64,000 nt of DNA from Pseudomonas sp. MAG733B. GTDB lineage: Bacteria; Pseudomonadota; Gammaproteobacteria; Pseudomonadales; Pseudomonadaceae. Under the pieces are notes generated by a model. The model was not told the origin of the DNA, made no database searches, and saw only the letters and a list, made by a program, of their open reading frames with translations. Position 1 is the stretch's first letter. The number at the start of each line of letters is the position of its first letter. Below are positions 28,501 through 37,900 of the stretch, one piece after another. The DNA lies in assembly GCF_036884845.1 (NCBI RefSeq), contig NZ_CP145732.1, positions 3,720,001-3,784,000 on the forward strand, given 5' to 3'. A program made the position numbers and the translations under genes.

Positions 28501-29915
28501 TCAGAGACCAATTATCCAAGCGGATATCCCTAAAGGAGTTTTTGGGGCGTGACGCTAGCGATTTCAAATACAATCTGGGTGGTTTTTATCCAGCAAATTC
28601 GAAGATTGAAAAACCTGGTTTTTTCGATTTTTTTCGCTTTGATTCTAAAATATTTGATCACATCGACTACAAAATAGCATATGACCCTATTCTATTTGGA
28701 TGGGAAGACAGCGCGGCAGAGCCGATTTTTACAGAACTCTTCAAGCGACAGATTGAACAAGTAACCATCGGTGTCGACATACTAACCTCTACCTCAAGCG
28801 AGCGCATTACCGATGCGATATTGCAGTTTGTAGCTGATGCGCTGGCGATGCTGGCAACTTGTACAGCATTTTTGCCCGCGCCGGGTGCTGTAACTGCGGG
28901 TTTGTCCATGCTGTTTGGTTTCGGGTCTGCGGGAACTGACTTCGTAAGAGGTGAACTGGAAGATGATCAAGAGCTTGCGGCGCAGCATAAAGCCAACGCC
29001 TTGCGCGGAGCAGTTTTTGAGCTGATCGGGCCCTTTGTTAGCAAACGAATAGGTAAAGTCTTATCAGGTCGTGAAAAGTCGCGAATTCACTCAGAGATTT
29101 TTAATCGCTTGAGGTCATCAGGGCGCCTACCTGATGATGTCGCTAAATACATTCCGATAAAAAAGTCCCGCCCAGCCATTATAAAAAAAGCTCAAAAGCT
29201 GCCTAAGTGGATCCCGCCTGTCGCGAGGGACAGCTTTGAAATCAATTCGGTGGTTAACAGGAAGTTCATCAATTATCGCACTGCCAATAGAATGAGTCGT
29301 TTGGGAGAAGGCCCAGAGGTTGCGCAAAAACTAATGGATACGACCGGCATTACGTATTATGCAGGCCCCGAAAAAGGCTACGTGTATAAAGGCGTGGTCA
29401 TGCGTGGAGACATGAGGCCTCCAAGCGAAGTTTTTTCAGAGGGGTTCCAATTGCGCACCTCTGTATCCGACATCAATCAGGTGAATGGAATGCGGGGAGG
29501 ATTTGGCGGCGGGAAAGATGCACTCGATCCTGATGGTATGGGAATATCGACGTCGGCTTTTTACAAGAAAAGTGGCGCAGGTGCCTATCAATATGGCGGC
29601 GCAAAAGGTGGTTACACCTACGTGATCAACGGTAAGGACCTTGAAGGGTTTCATCTGTATCGCAACCACAATCTGGCGGCTCATCCGCGCTCAAGGCTGG
29701 GATTCGAACCTCTCGAAATCAACTACGGAACGAACATTCCACCGTCAAAAATACTGGGCGCCTACGATGCAAATGGTGTTTTTTATCCAAACCCAAACGC
29801 CCTGGCCGGCAACATCGCGTCAAGCACGCCACCGGCGCCACCGATGAGAAACCCGGCGCCTAAAAAATCGAGGAAGGCGAATACAACAACCACCTCACCA
29901 ACAACCCGCAGTTGA
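25560..29915 (+). CDS. Giant toxin-like protein with C-terminal pertussis-toxin-S1-like ADP-ribosyltransferase domain
   Basis: Protein of 1451 residues. The N-terminal module (about 80-270, with SGILQTDTGK at 110-119 and CHLPPSQW) and a second block around 440-640 are homologous to the giant protein at 8818-13698. R-N-K-R-S is at 685-689. Near residues 1080-1130 lies a hydrophobic stretch (ALAMLATCTAFLPAPGAV). The last 200 residues match the pertussis toxin S1 pattern: VMRGDMRPP with Arg1282 (S1: R9-x-D-x-R-P-P), ISTSAF with Ser-Thr-Ser at 1330-1332, and Glu1386 seven residues before IPP, the same spacing as S1 Glu129. I see no equivalent of S1 His35. The start follows ACGGAA at the ATG. There is no signal peptide and no recognisable immunity gene after it. 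Transfer of ADP-ribose to a host protein is the likely activity; target and delivery are unknown. Confidence 0.85.
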   Translation: MPLALNSTSTRGVWARPTTNVGAQPRTSTSNTVLAAGNSTGRLRHPVTEHLPARIAPDSDIAPPVLDCSSLAFKPVFADQADLDQRWAALKQYLASATLPEQEILDVLSSGILQTDTGKAMSGLFASAMLRSIRRPSTLSKARLKNMVDVLCHLPPSQWQAALGEKTRFSSDQGAKGVVDYIQSRLDVSSALRDRKIAGKDLVSDAQWEAIKSITQDTRQYVCSINADLFSAWLMLKDDCELRPSPKDALKNLTELIAAFSNTLPGNDHFVDKVEAVCDQFKPGYQGVSPAPMEGKPDALISLRFNRPLKSEVRSGADNVEPLLKPIQPQDPAPTLLGDFQRFESHANFYTSAGNSGPRIPESFAGKFLYVCNALDTFGALKLDSSHISTGRPLDFSGKPETEGGISNLQAPSIDFSGPQSDATPITVLSPATLRQFAAQVDDIFNRVLSSITPWSSAYADELDEVVVMLNQKDKDLTAEGSVWSSLPDTAVLGERLRDWLARMSGRLLDSGVAVLSQTGNLIERNPGRSLATFSLYVALTNLYNHWFLPDVKDWVDPLAGVAPEPDDTPDEAFFIFEKTLEGIDEIFEELPEFADAVRNRISESEYLDPSDDPQLIEDIEAILQQSVPGMGTVTYQDYLQDVIELARLDAQSEFEIGPENDSATFPEPTQNSVSTLDAATAKARNKRSGEEDAAPSSSKKAVSEVSAPVSAPAHWLIEAGQRSLNADDSATVGEKNTADVMVGQAAESFIKALDDLQLISDPSIFIRTVIDEAIASSNLPAHLKFRLNFKKKFKVEFRLRSTEREDHKPLFQYRYKEFDLAQLFAGQHKKERAWREEIFISWPDGCTAEFKATIEQNDFEAAYKLKIDEVLSQPGIFELWKLDKQNELRRILKVYLQQPGLSAENQKIANDFLDGKLKAQTISIRDGALSTPDEVSNALYLRGPKDSPGLFVFFGVNSTVIEYPLDLLQGTKSIEKFPELRDQLSKRISLKEFLGRDASDFKYNLGGFYPANSKIEKPGFFDFFRFDSKIFDHIDYKIAYDPILFGWEDSAAEPIFTELFKRQIEQVTIGVDILTSTSSERITDAILQFVADALAMLATCTAFLPAPGAVTAGLSMLFGFGSAGTDFVRGELEDDQELAAQHKANALRGAVFELIGPFVSKRIGKVLSGREKSRIHSEIFNRLRSSGRLPDDVAKYIPIKKSRPAIIKKAQKLPKWIPPVARDSFEINSVVNRKFINYRTANRMSRLGEGPEVAQKLMDTTGITYYAGPEKGYVYKGVVMRGDMRPPSEVFSEGFQLRTSVSDINQVNGMRGGFGGGKDALDPDGMGISTSAFYKKSGAGAYQYGGAKGGYTYVINGKDLEGFHLYRNHNLAAHPRSRLGFEPLEINYGTNIPPSKILGAYDANGVFYPNPNALAGNIASSTPPAPPMRNPAPKKSRKANTTTTSPTTRS

Positions 29916-29996
29916 AAGGCGAGGCGAGAGCAAACCAGGGTCCGGATGAATAACCTGGACCTGCTTCAACACTGATACCTGTCGAGGCCTCCAGCA

Positions 29997-32171
29997 ATGA
30001 CTACGCTTGCTGGAGGTGTCTCGACGAGCAGTCCCATGCAAGCGTTGCTTCAATACTTCAAAGCGATCCTCCACCCCGGCCCCGGGGTGTTGCTGTTTGC
30101 CTTGCGAACCATCGCGGCCGGGCTGTTGACCCTGTACCTGGCGTTTTTGTTTGATCTTGAACAACCCAAGTGGTCGATCATGGCTGTGGTCATCATCAGC
30201 CAGCCGTTGGGTGGCATGGTCCTGGCCCGCAGTTTTGGTCAGGTCATCGGCACCACCGTGGGTGCGGCCGTGGCCGTGATGATCATGGCCATCTTTCCTC
30301 AGGCACCAGTGCCTTTTCTGATTACCTTGTCGTTGTGGCTGGCACTGTGTACCGCCGGTGGAACCTTGTTGCGCTACACCAGTTCCCAGGCGTTCGTGCT
30401 CAGCGGCTATACGGCGGTGGTGGTTGGATTGTTGGCGGTTCCTGATCAGGACGGCACCTTTTTGCTGGCCGTGACCCGGGTGACCGAGACGCTGCTGGCG
30501 GTGGCCTGTGTCTGCGTCGTCAGCCTGCTGACCGCGCGCCCGGAGGCCGTGGCCAAGGATTACTTCGCTCGGATCGATCAAGTGATCAAACTGCTGGCGA
30601 CTCATGCCAGTGCTGTCATCCGAACCGAGGAAAGCGAAGAGGATTTCCATCGTCGACAAATGCAGCTGCTGGGGCAGATCAGCGCACTGGAAGGTGTGCG
30701 CCGGCACCTGTATTACGACGCGCCGCGTTTGCGCAGTGCCGACGACCTGGTGCAGTTGCTCGGCAATCAACTGGTGCTGCTGACGGCGCGGCTCACCGCG
30801 TTGCGCCATCAGCGTGAGCTGTTACTGGCGCGCTGGGAAGGCGAGATACCTGAAGAGATTCGTCTGTTGCTCAGCGAAGAACTGGTCTTTCTCGATGAAC
30901 TGGCCCACCAGGGACGTGCGCTACCGGCCGAGCAGCGACGGCAGTTTTCGCAGTTGCAACAGCGTTTCGATGCACTGGCTTACCGTGCGGAACAACTGGT
31001 TGAGCCCTTGAAGGCTACCTTGCGCTCGCTGTCCTGGTCCCTGCGCTGGGAGCAGGCGCGCATGCTGCAGCAGCTTGAGACGATTCTGGAATTGAGCGAT
31101 GTGATCCAGAGCGGGCGCGGGGCCAGCAGCGTCTATCGCGGCCAAAGCAACCCGCTGCACCTGGATTTCACCTTGGCAACGATGAATGCTATCCGCGCGT
31201 ATTGTGCGCTGATGGTGGCGGGCCTGATCTGGATCGAAACCGGTTGGGATGGCGCCCGGGGCGGGATGGTGGTGACCGGGATTCTTTGCTCGCTGATGGC
31301 GACGTTTCCCCGGCCGTTGCTGGCTGTGCAGAGTTATGCGCGCGGATTGGGATTGGCGCTGGTGGTGTCAGCGGTGTTGCAGTTTGCGCTGGTGCCGATG
31401 ATCAGCAGTTTCGAGATGCTGGCCTTGTTGTTGGTGCCATTGCTGTATGCCGTTGCAGTGGGGCTGTCCAGCCCGCCCACTACGGGGACGGGGATCGGTC
31501 TGGGATTGACCACGTTTTTGTTGTTGGGGCCGCAAAATACCGGATTGGGGCAGAACACCGCGATCCAGTGGTTCGAATTTGCCGGCGCCTACGTCTGCGC
31601 CGCCACGCTGGCGTTGAGCGTCTACGCGTTGATTTTCCCGTTCAGGCCGGTACTGCGTATGCGTCGGCTGTACCAAGAGAATTGCGAACAGGTCAACGCC
31701 TTGTTGAAAACCCCGCCCACGGACGACAACCAGTTTGCCTTCGAGAGTCGCATGGTCGACCGCCTGACCATGATGCTCGGCCTGTTGCCCGCCATCCAGG
31801 ACAAATCCGCGCGTGACCTGTTCGAAGTCAGCCTCGGCTGTATGGCGCTGGGCATCGCCTTGAACCAGCTCAGGCAGCAGGCGCAAGGCAACGCGCTGCT
31901 GAGCCAACAAACGCAAGATCGGTTGGCCGCCACCGTTCGGGAAACCGGGCGACTGGTCGCCGGTCGGCCGAATATCGAGGTCGATCGTGTGCTTGAAAAC
32001 CTGCATACCCTGGGCGATGAACTCGACACGTTGCATTCCAGCGTTCATGAACACCTGTGGTCAGTGTTTCGCATGCGCGTTGCGTTGCTGATCGTGGTGT
32101 CATTTTTGGAACGGCATCGCCGCCACTTCGAAGCCGCAGAACCCCAAGGAGAACCCACTCTTGCCCATTGA
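29997..32171 (+). CDS. FUSC-family inner-membrane efflux protein (AaeB-like)
   Basis: Membrane protein of 724 residues with the FUSC/aromatic acid exporter layout: about six helices in the N-terminal part (VLLFALRTIAAGLLTLYLAF, KWSIMAVVIISQPLGGMVLARSF), a soluble helical middle part (about 175-385) and about six more helices from residue 395 (RAYCALMVAGLIWIETGWDG). Members export aromatic carboxylic acids or toxic metabolites with a HlyD partner. It is followed by a DUF1656 gene and a HlyD gene, the classical three-gene efflux set. The start is uncertain: the ATG at 29997 lies in a small hairpin (29988-29996 with 30008-30016), and the ATG at 30036 is an alternative. Confidence 0.88.
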   Translation: MTTLAGGVSTSSPMQALLQYFKAILHPGPGVLLFALRTIAAGLLTLYLAFLFDLEQPKWSIMAVVIISQPLGGMVLARSFGQVIGTTVGAAVAVMIMAIFPQAPVPFLITLSLWLALCTAGGTLLRYTSSQAFVLSGYTAVVVGLLAVPDQDGTFLLAVTRVTETLLAVACVCVVSLLTARPEAVAKDYFARIDQVIKLLATHASAVIRTEESEEDFHRRQMQLLGQISALEGVRRHLYYDAPRLRSADDLVQLLGNQLVLLTARLTALRHQRELLLARWEGEIPEEIRLLLSEELVFLDELAHQGRALPAEQRRQFSQLQQRFDALAYRAEQLVEPLKATLRSLSWSLRWEQARMLQQLETILELSDVIQSGRGASSVYRGQSNPLHLDFTLATMNAIRAYCALMVAGLIWIETGWDGARGGMVVTGILCSLMATFPRPLLAVQSYARGLGLALVVSAVLQFALVPMISSFEMLALLLVPLLYAVAVGLSSPPTTGTGIGLGLTTFLLLGPQNTGLGQNTAIQWFEFAGAYVCAATLALSVYALIFPFRPVLRMRRLYQENCEQVNALLKTPPTDDNQFAFESRMVDRLTMMLGLLPAIQDKSARDLFEVSLGCMALGIALNQLRQQAQGNALLSQQTQDRLAATVRETGRLVAGRPNIEVDRVLENLHTLGDELDTLHSSVHEHLWSVFRMRVALLIVVSFLERHRRHFEAAEPQGEPTLAH

Positions 32172-32361
32172 TCTGGAAATAGGCGGTGTCTACCTGCCGC
32201 CAATTGCTCAAGCACTGCTGCTGGGCCTGCCGATTTTCCTGATGCTGGACTGGACCCTGCGGCGCATTGGCGTGCTGCGGTTCGTCTGGCATGAAGCCTT
32301 GTTCGAAGGCGCGCTGTACGCCTGCGTGTGCGCAACGCTGATTCTGGTGATGGGAGCCTGA
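32161..32361 (+). CDS. DUF1656 small membrane protein
   Basis: Protein of 66 residues with two membrane helices (about 13-32 and 45-64) and the family opening EIGGVYLPP. It overlaps the end of the FUSC gene by 11 bp and starts at a TTG with AAGGAG placed 9 bp before it. DUF1656 (AaeX-like) proteins are regularly encoded between FUSC and HlyD efflux genes and are thought to be accessory subunits. It is short and would be missed if only ATG starts were used. Confidence 0.88.
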   Translation: MPIDLEIGGVYLPPIAQALLLGLPIFLMLDWTLRRIGVLRFVWHEALFEGALYACVCATLILVMGA

Positions 32362-32365
32362 TGCC

Positions 32366-33331
32366 TTGAAGAAGATCCTTGCCCACCTCTCGACATTGGC
32401 CGTGGTCCTGCTGGCTTTTGTGCTCGGCTGGTTTGCCTGGGAACATTACACCCGTGCGCCCTGGACCCGGGATGCGCGGGTGCGCGCCGATGTGGTGACC
32501 CTGTCCGCCGATGTCGCCGGACGCATCGTCAAACTCAACGTGCAAGACAACCAGCATGTGGACAAGGGCCAACTGTTGCTCGAAATCGACCCCTCGCGCT
32601 ACGCCCTGGCGGTGGAACATGCCAGGCGCGCAGTGGAAGTGTCGAAGGCCTCGCTGGGACAGTCGCAAGCAACAATTGTCGCCAGCCAGGCGTTGCTCAG
32701 GCAGCGGCAAAGCGAGGAACGGCGACGGCGGACCCTCAAGGAGCGCTCGGCGATCTCCGGCGAAGAATGGGAAAAAGCCAATACCGATGTGTCGGTGGCC
32801 GAGGCCGATTTGCTGCGCAACCAGGCCAACCTGAGTTTTGCCCAGGCCAACGTGCAACTGGCGATCGCTGCATTGGCCGAGGCTGAACACGATCTTGAGC
32901 GAACGCGGGTGGAATCGCCGGTCAGCGGCTATGTCACCAACCTGCTGACCCGCCAGGGTGACTACGCGACAGCGGGCGGTCCGCTGGTGGCGTTGGTGGA
33001 CAGCGATTCGTTTTATGTCAGCGGCTACTTCGAAGAAACCAAGCTGCCACGAATCGGCGAGGGCGACCGCGTCGATATCGAGTTGATGAGTGGCGAGCGT
33101 TTTGGCGGCACCGTGCAAAGCATCGCCTTCGCCATCGCCGACCGGGAAAACCTGCCGGGCGGACGTTTGCTGGCCAACATCAACCCTAGCTACACCTGGG
33201 TCAAACTGGCGCAGCGGGTGCCGGTGCGGATCAAGATCGATGGGGACTATGCGGGTAAGGACAAGTTGCGGGCGGGGACGACGGCGACGGTGACCGTGCA
33301 GGAAGACCACAATTCTCAGGTTCACCCTTGA
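32366..33331 (+). CDS. HlyD-family periplasmic adaptor of the FUSC efflux system (AaeA-like)
   Basis: Membrane-fusion protein of 321 residues. An N-terminal anchor helix (LSTLAVVLLAFVLGWFAW), a lipoyl half (DVAGRIVKLNVQDNQHVDKG), a helical hairpin (about 75-170), the second lipoyl half (VESPVSGYVTNLLTRQGDYA) and a beta barrel follow in order. It links the FUSC pump to an outer-membrane channel that is not encoded in this operon. The TTG start lies 4 bp after the DUF1656 stop, with GGGAG upstream. The operon ends at a REP pair. Confidence 0.9.
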   Translation: MKKILAHLSTLAVVLLAFVLGWFAWEHYTRAPWTRDARVRADVVTLSADVAGRIVKLNVQDNQHVDKGQLLLEIDPSRYALAVEHARRAVEVSKASLGQSQATIVASQALLRQRQSEERRRRTLKERSAISGEEWEKANTDVSVAEADLLRNQANLSFAQANVQLAIAALAEAEHDLERTRVESPVSGYVTNLLTRQGDYATAGGPLVALVDSDSFYVSGYFEETKLPRIGEGDRVDIELMSGERFGGTVQSIAFAIADRENLPGGRLLANINPSYTWVKLAQRVPVRIKIDGDYAGKDKLRAGTTATVTVQEDHNSQVHP

Positions 33332-33333
33332 AC

Positions 33334-33426
33334 CCTGTGGGAGCGGGCTTGCCCGCGATAGCGGTGGATCAGTCACCTCAATGTTGAATGTGCCTACGTC
33401 ATCGCGGGCAAGCCCGCTCCCACAGG
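33334..33426. repeat. REP-type inverted repeat pair between efflux operons
   Basis: The unit with the core TGTGGGAGCGGGCTTGCCCG at 33334-33359 faces its reverse complement at 33401-33426. This is a third REP variant, different from the families at 2871 and 1171. It starts 3 bp after the HlyD stop codon, in the gap between convergent operons. Confidence 0.85.
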
Positions 33427-33463
33427 TGACGATGGTGAATTCAATATTCAGCAGGCAAAAAAA

Positions 33464-33490
33464 GCCCCGCGACCGAATGATACGCGGGGC
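33464..33490 (-). terminator. Intrinsic terminator of the mexEF-oprN operon
   Basis: GCCCCGCG (33464-33471) pairs with CGCGGGGC (33483-33490) around an 11-base loop. On the minus strand it is followed by a run of seven T. It lies 52 bp past the oprN stop codon. A-rich DNA on the other side would let it work in both directions. Confidence 0.85.
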
Positions 33491-33541
33491 AAAAAAATTG
33501 GTTGGTTGCGGCCAACCAAAGGAGCTCTTTAGAAAACCGTA

Positions 33542-34963
33542 TTACTTGCTGGCGACCGTCTCCGGTTGCCAGCCGCCACCGAGGGCCTTGTAGATCGCGA
33601 CGATGCCGCGATACAGATCGACTTCGGCCTGGGCCTGGGTGTCTTCGGCCGCCAGGCGTTCACGCTGCGCATCCAGCAACACCAGGAAATCGGCAGTGCC
33701 TTCGCGGTAGCGGATCTCGGCGAGGTTGGCAGCGGAGCGGCTGGACTCACTCTGACGAATCAGCGAAATCAGTCGCTGCTGACGTTTGCCGTAATCACTG
33801 AAGGCGTTTTCCGATTCTTCCAGCGCCAGCAACACTTGCTGCTCGTAGGTCGCAAGCGCGCCTTCGGCATCGGCGTCGGCGCCACGCAAACGGGCGCGCA
33901 CACTGCCTAAATCAAATGCTGCCCAGGTAATGCTCGGGCCAAGCGCCCAGGCATTAGCCGCTGACGAGCCGATCTGCGAACCACGCCCGGCGGTGAAACC
34001 GAGGAAGCCGCTGAGGCTGACACGCGGGAACAGATCCGCCTTGGCCACGCCAATCCGCGCCGTGGCCGAGGCCAGTTTGCGTTCGGCGCTGAGGATGTCC
34101 GGACGACGTTGCAGCAGTTCACCCGGATCACCGATCGGCAGGGCCTTGGCAATCGCCGGCAAGTCTTTCGGGCTCAGGTCCACGGTCAACTTGTCCGGAC
34201 GCTCACCCAGCAATGTGGCGATGCGGTTTTTCTGCCGCACCTGCTCGGCCTGCAATTGCGGCACGCTGGCTTCAACCGAGGCCAGACGCGCATCGGCGCG
34301 CTCCACATCGAGCTGATCACCGACGCCGGCATCACGCAGGCTGATGGTGATCTTGCGCGACTCCTGCTGGTTTTCCAGGTTGGCCAGGGCGATTTTTTCC
34401 CGCAGTTGTGCACCGCGCAATTGACCGTAGGCATCCACCAATTCGGCAATCATGGTGACTTGCAGCTGGTACAGGTCGGCCTCGATCGCTTGTTGCTCGG
34501 CGTTGGCCGACTCCAGGTTGCGCTGGATGCGGCCAAACAGGTCGATCTCCCACGCCATGTCCAGTCCCAGGTCGTAGCGTTCGCTATTGACCCGGTCGGT
34601 GGTCTGGCCGGGAATCTGGCCCTTGCCCAAATCACTGCTGACCCGGCTGGTGATGGTCGGCATCGCGTCATTGCTGACGTCATCGCGGATCGCCCGTGCC
34701 GCTTTCCAGCGAGCGAAGGCGACACGCAAATCACGGTTGCCCTTGAGCGATTCGGTGACCAACTGGTTGAGGGTCGGATCTTCGAATTGCTGCCACCAGA
34801 TGCCTTCGAAACGCGAGCGGTCAAAGTTTTTCTGACCGGCCGTACCATCGGTAGCGGTGGTGATGTTGGCCGGTTCAACGGTTTGGGTCTTGTAGTCCGG
34901 GCCGACGGCACAGGCGCTCAGCGCCAGTACCAGCAGGCTCGGCAGGAAAGCTTTCAAACTCAT
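33542..34963 (-). CDS. oprN: Outer-membrane channel of RND efflux pump, OprN-like
   Basis: Outer-membrane factor of 473 residues, a TolC-type trimeric channel anchored as a lipoprotein (LSAC, acylated Cys18). It carries the two repeated outer-membrane efflux protein domains (about 60-255 and 270-465), with the family motifs TSRVSSDLGKGQ and VSLSGFLGFTAG. The start ATG overlaps the mexF stop (TGATG); an in-frame TTG one codon earlier is less likely. It is the last gene of the mexE-mexF-oprN operon and is followed by an intrinsic terminator. The pump expels chloramphenicol, quinolones, trimethoprim and similar compounds in relatives. Confidence 0.9.
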   Translation of the reverse strand: MSLKAFLPSLLVLALSACAVGPDYKTQTVEPANITTATDGTAGQKNFDRSRFEGIWWQQFEDPTLNQLVTESLKGNRDLRVAFARWKAARAIRDDVSNDAMPTITSRVSSDLGKGQIPGQTTDRVNSERYDLGLDMAWEIDLFGRIQRNLESANAEQQAIEADLYQLQVTMIAELVDAYGQLRGAQLREKIALANLENQQESRKITISLRDAGVGDQLDVERADARLASVEASVPQLQAEQVRQKNRIATLLGERPDKLTVDLSPKDLPAIAKALPIGDPGELLQRRPDILSAERKLASATARIGVAKADLFPRVSLSGFLGFTAGRGSQIGSSAANAWALGPSITWAAFDLGSVRARLRGADADAEGALATYEQQVLLALEESENAFSDYGKRQQRLISLIRQSESSRSAANLAEIRYREGTADFLVLLDAQRERLAAEDTQAQAEVDLYRGIVAIYKALGGGWQPETVASK

Positions 34964-37900
34964 CAATGCGACTCCAGCTTCAGGGTGGCCTTGGCAGCTT
35001 TGCGCTTCTCGCCGCGCTCGACAAAGTTACGAATCAGTACGTAGAACACTGGCGTCAGCAACAGACCGAAGAACGTCACCCCGAGCATCCCGGAGAACAC
35101 CGCCACACCCATGGCATGACGCATCTCGGCACCGGCACCGCTGGAGAACACCAGTGGCACCACACCCATGATGAACGCGAAGGAGGTCATCAGGATCGGC
35201 CGCAGACGCAGGCGGCACGCTTCGAGTACCGCCGCCAGCGGGTTCATGCCTTCCAGCTGTTTATCCTTGGCAAACTCGACGATCAGAATCGCGTTCTTAC
35301 AGGCAAGCCCCACCAGTACGATCAATCCGATCTGGGTGAAGATGTTGTTGTCGCCACCGGAGGCAATCACGCCGGTAATGGCCGACAGCAAGGTCATCGG
35401 TACGATCAGGATTACCGCCAGTGGCAGGCTCCAGCTTTCGTACTGGGCAGCCAATACCAGGAACGCCAGCAATACGCAGAGCGGGAACACGAACAGCGCG
35501 GTGTTGCCGGACAGAATCTGCTGGTAGGTCAGGTCGGTCCATTCGTAGGTCATGCCGTTCGGAAGTTCTTCCTTGAGCAATTTCTCGATGGCTTTTTCGG
35601 CCTGGCCGGAGCTGTAGCCGGGGGCTGCCGCACCGTTGATTTCAGCGGTGATGAAGCCGTTGTAGTGCATCACGCGGTCCGGACCCGATGTATCGCTGAC
35701 CTTGATGAAGGTCGCCAGCGGGATCATCTCGCCTTTGTTGTTACGCACTTTCAGCTGACCGATCTGGTCGGATTCGAGGCGGAACTGCTGCTCAGCCTGA
35801 ACGTTGACCTGATAGGTACGACCGAAGCGGTTGAAGTCGTTGGCATACAGCGAACCCAGGTAAATCTGCAGGGTGTCGAAGATGTCGCTGACGGCCACGC
35901 CGTGGGTCTTGGCTTTTTCACGATCGATAGCGGCATCGACCTGCGGCACGTTCACGGTGTAGCTGGTGAACAGGCCTGCCAGTTCCGGCACGTTGTGGCT
36001 TTTGTTGATGATGTTCATGGTTTCTTTGTACAGCTCTTCGTAGCCCAGGTTGCCCCGGTCTTCGATTTGCAGGCGGAAACCACCAATGGTGCCCAGGCCT
36101 TGTACCGGCGGCGGCGGGAAGATCGCCATGTAGGCTTCCTGAATCCCGGCGAACTGGCCGTTCAAGGCACCGGCAATGGCACCGGCGGACATGCTCGGGT
36201 CTTTACGCTCGTCGAACGGTTTCAGGGTCACGAACACGATGCCGGCGTTCGGGCTGTTGGTGAAGCCGTTGATCGACAGGCCAGGGAAGGCCACCGCACT
36301 TTCCACGCCAGGCTGTTTCAGTGCCAGGTCGGACATGCGCTTGATCACGTCTTCGGTTCGGTCTAGGCTCGCCGCATCCGGCAATTGCGCGAAGGCCACC
36401 AGGTATTGCTTGTCCTGGCCGGGTACGAAACCGGTCGGGGTGCTGGAGAAACCGAAGAAGGTCAGGACCATCAGGCCGGCGTACAGCAGCAGGGCGATAC
36501 CGCTTGAGCGAATCACACGGGCAACAGTACCGACATAACCGTGGCTGGCCTTTTCAAAGAAGCGGTTGAACGGACGGAACAACCAACCGCCAAACACCTT
36601 GTCCAGAATCCTGGAGAAACGGTCCTTCGGCGCGTCGTGGCCCTTGAGCAATACCGCAGCCAGTGCAGGCGACAGAGTCAGCGAGTTGAAGGCCGAGATC
36701 ACCGTCGAAATCGCAATGGTCAGGGCGAACTGCTTGTAGAACTGCCCCGTCAGACCGGAGATGAACGCTGCCGGAATGAATACCGCACACAGCACCAGCG
36801 CCGTGGCAATGATCGGGCCGGTTACTTCGCCCATGGCTTTTTTGGTCGCTTCGACCGGCGTCAGTCCGAGTTCGATGTTCCGCTCGACGTTTTCCACCAC
36901 CACGATCGCATCGTCGACCACGATACCGATCGCCAATACCAGGCCGAACAGCGACAAGGCGTTGAGTGAGAAGCCGAACAAGTGCATCACCGCAAACGTA
37001 CCGATCAACGATACCGGCACCGCCACCAACGGAATGATCGAGGCGCGCCAGGTTTGCAGGAACAGGATCACCACCAGCACCACGAGGATCAGCGCTTCGA
37101 AGAGGGTGTGAACCACCGCCTCGATGGAACCGCGCACGAAGATCGTCGGGTCATAGACGATGCTGTAGTCCATGCCCTGCGGGAAGTTTTTCTTCAGTTC
37201 ATCCATCTTGCCCCGAACCTGGTTCGAGATGTCGATAGCGTTGGAGCCAGGACGCTGGAAGATCGGGATCGCCACCGCCGGCTGGTTGTTCAGCAGCGAA
37301 CGCAGGGCGTATTGGCTGGAACCCAGTTCAACGCGAGCGATGTCCTTGAGACGTGTGATTTCACCGTTGTCGCCAGAGCGAATGATGATGTTCTCGAACT
37401 CTTCCTCACTGACCAAGCGGCCCTGAGTGTTGACCGACAGCTGGAAGCTTTGGGCATTCGGGGCAGGGGGCGCGCCCAGTGCACCGGCAGCCACCTGACG
37501 GTTCTGTTCACGAATCGCGTTGACCACATCGGTGGCGGTCAGGTTGCGCGAAGCGGTCTTGTTCGGATCGAGCCACACACGCAGCGAGTAGTCGCCCATG
37601 CCGAACAGTTGCACATCACCGACACCGCCCAGACGCGCCAGCTCATCCTTGATGTTAAGCAGGGCGTAGTTGGACAGGTAGAGCATGTCGTAGCGCTTGT
37701 CCGGCGAGGTCAAGTGCACAACCATCGTCAGGTCGGGCGACGCCTTGTCCACGGTAATACCGATGCGCGTCACTTCCTCGGGAAGTTTTGGCTCGGTCCG
37801 CGTCACGCGGTTCTGCACCTGTACCTGTGCGTTGTCCAGGTCAGTGCCCAGCGCGAAGGTGATGGTCAGGGTGATCTTGCCGTCAGCGGTCGACTGCGAG

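Noticed and set aside
29895..30809. Minus-strand frame after the ADP-ribosyltransferase toxin as a possible immunity gene
   Set aside because: It overlaps the FUSC gene almost entirely and reads as Gln/His/Arg-rich shadow sequence. The real gap after the toxin is only 81 bp and holds nothing longer than ten codons.
34966..36366. 466-codon open frame antisense to mexF
   Set aside because: It lies fully inside mexF, is rich in His, Gln, Arg and Gly as expected from the complement of GC-rich coding DNA, and has no ribosome site or family motif.
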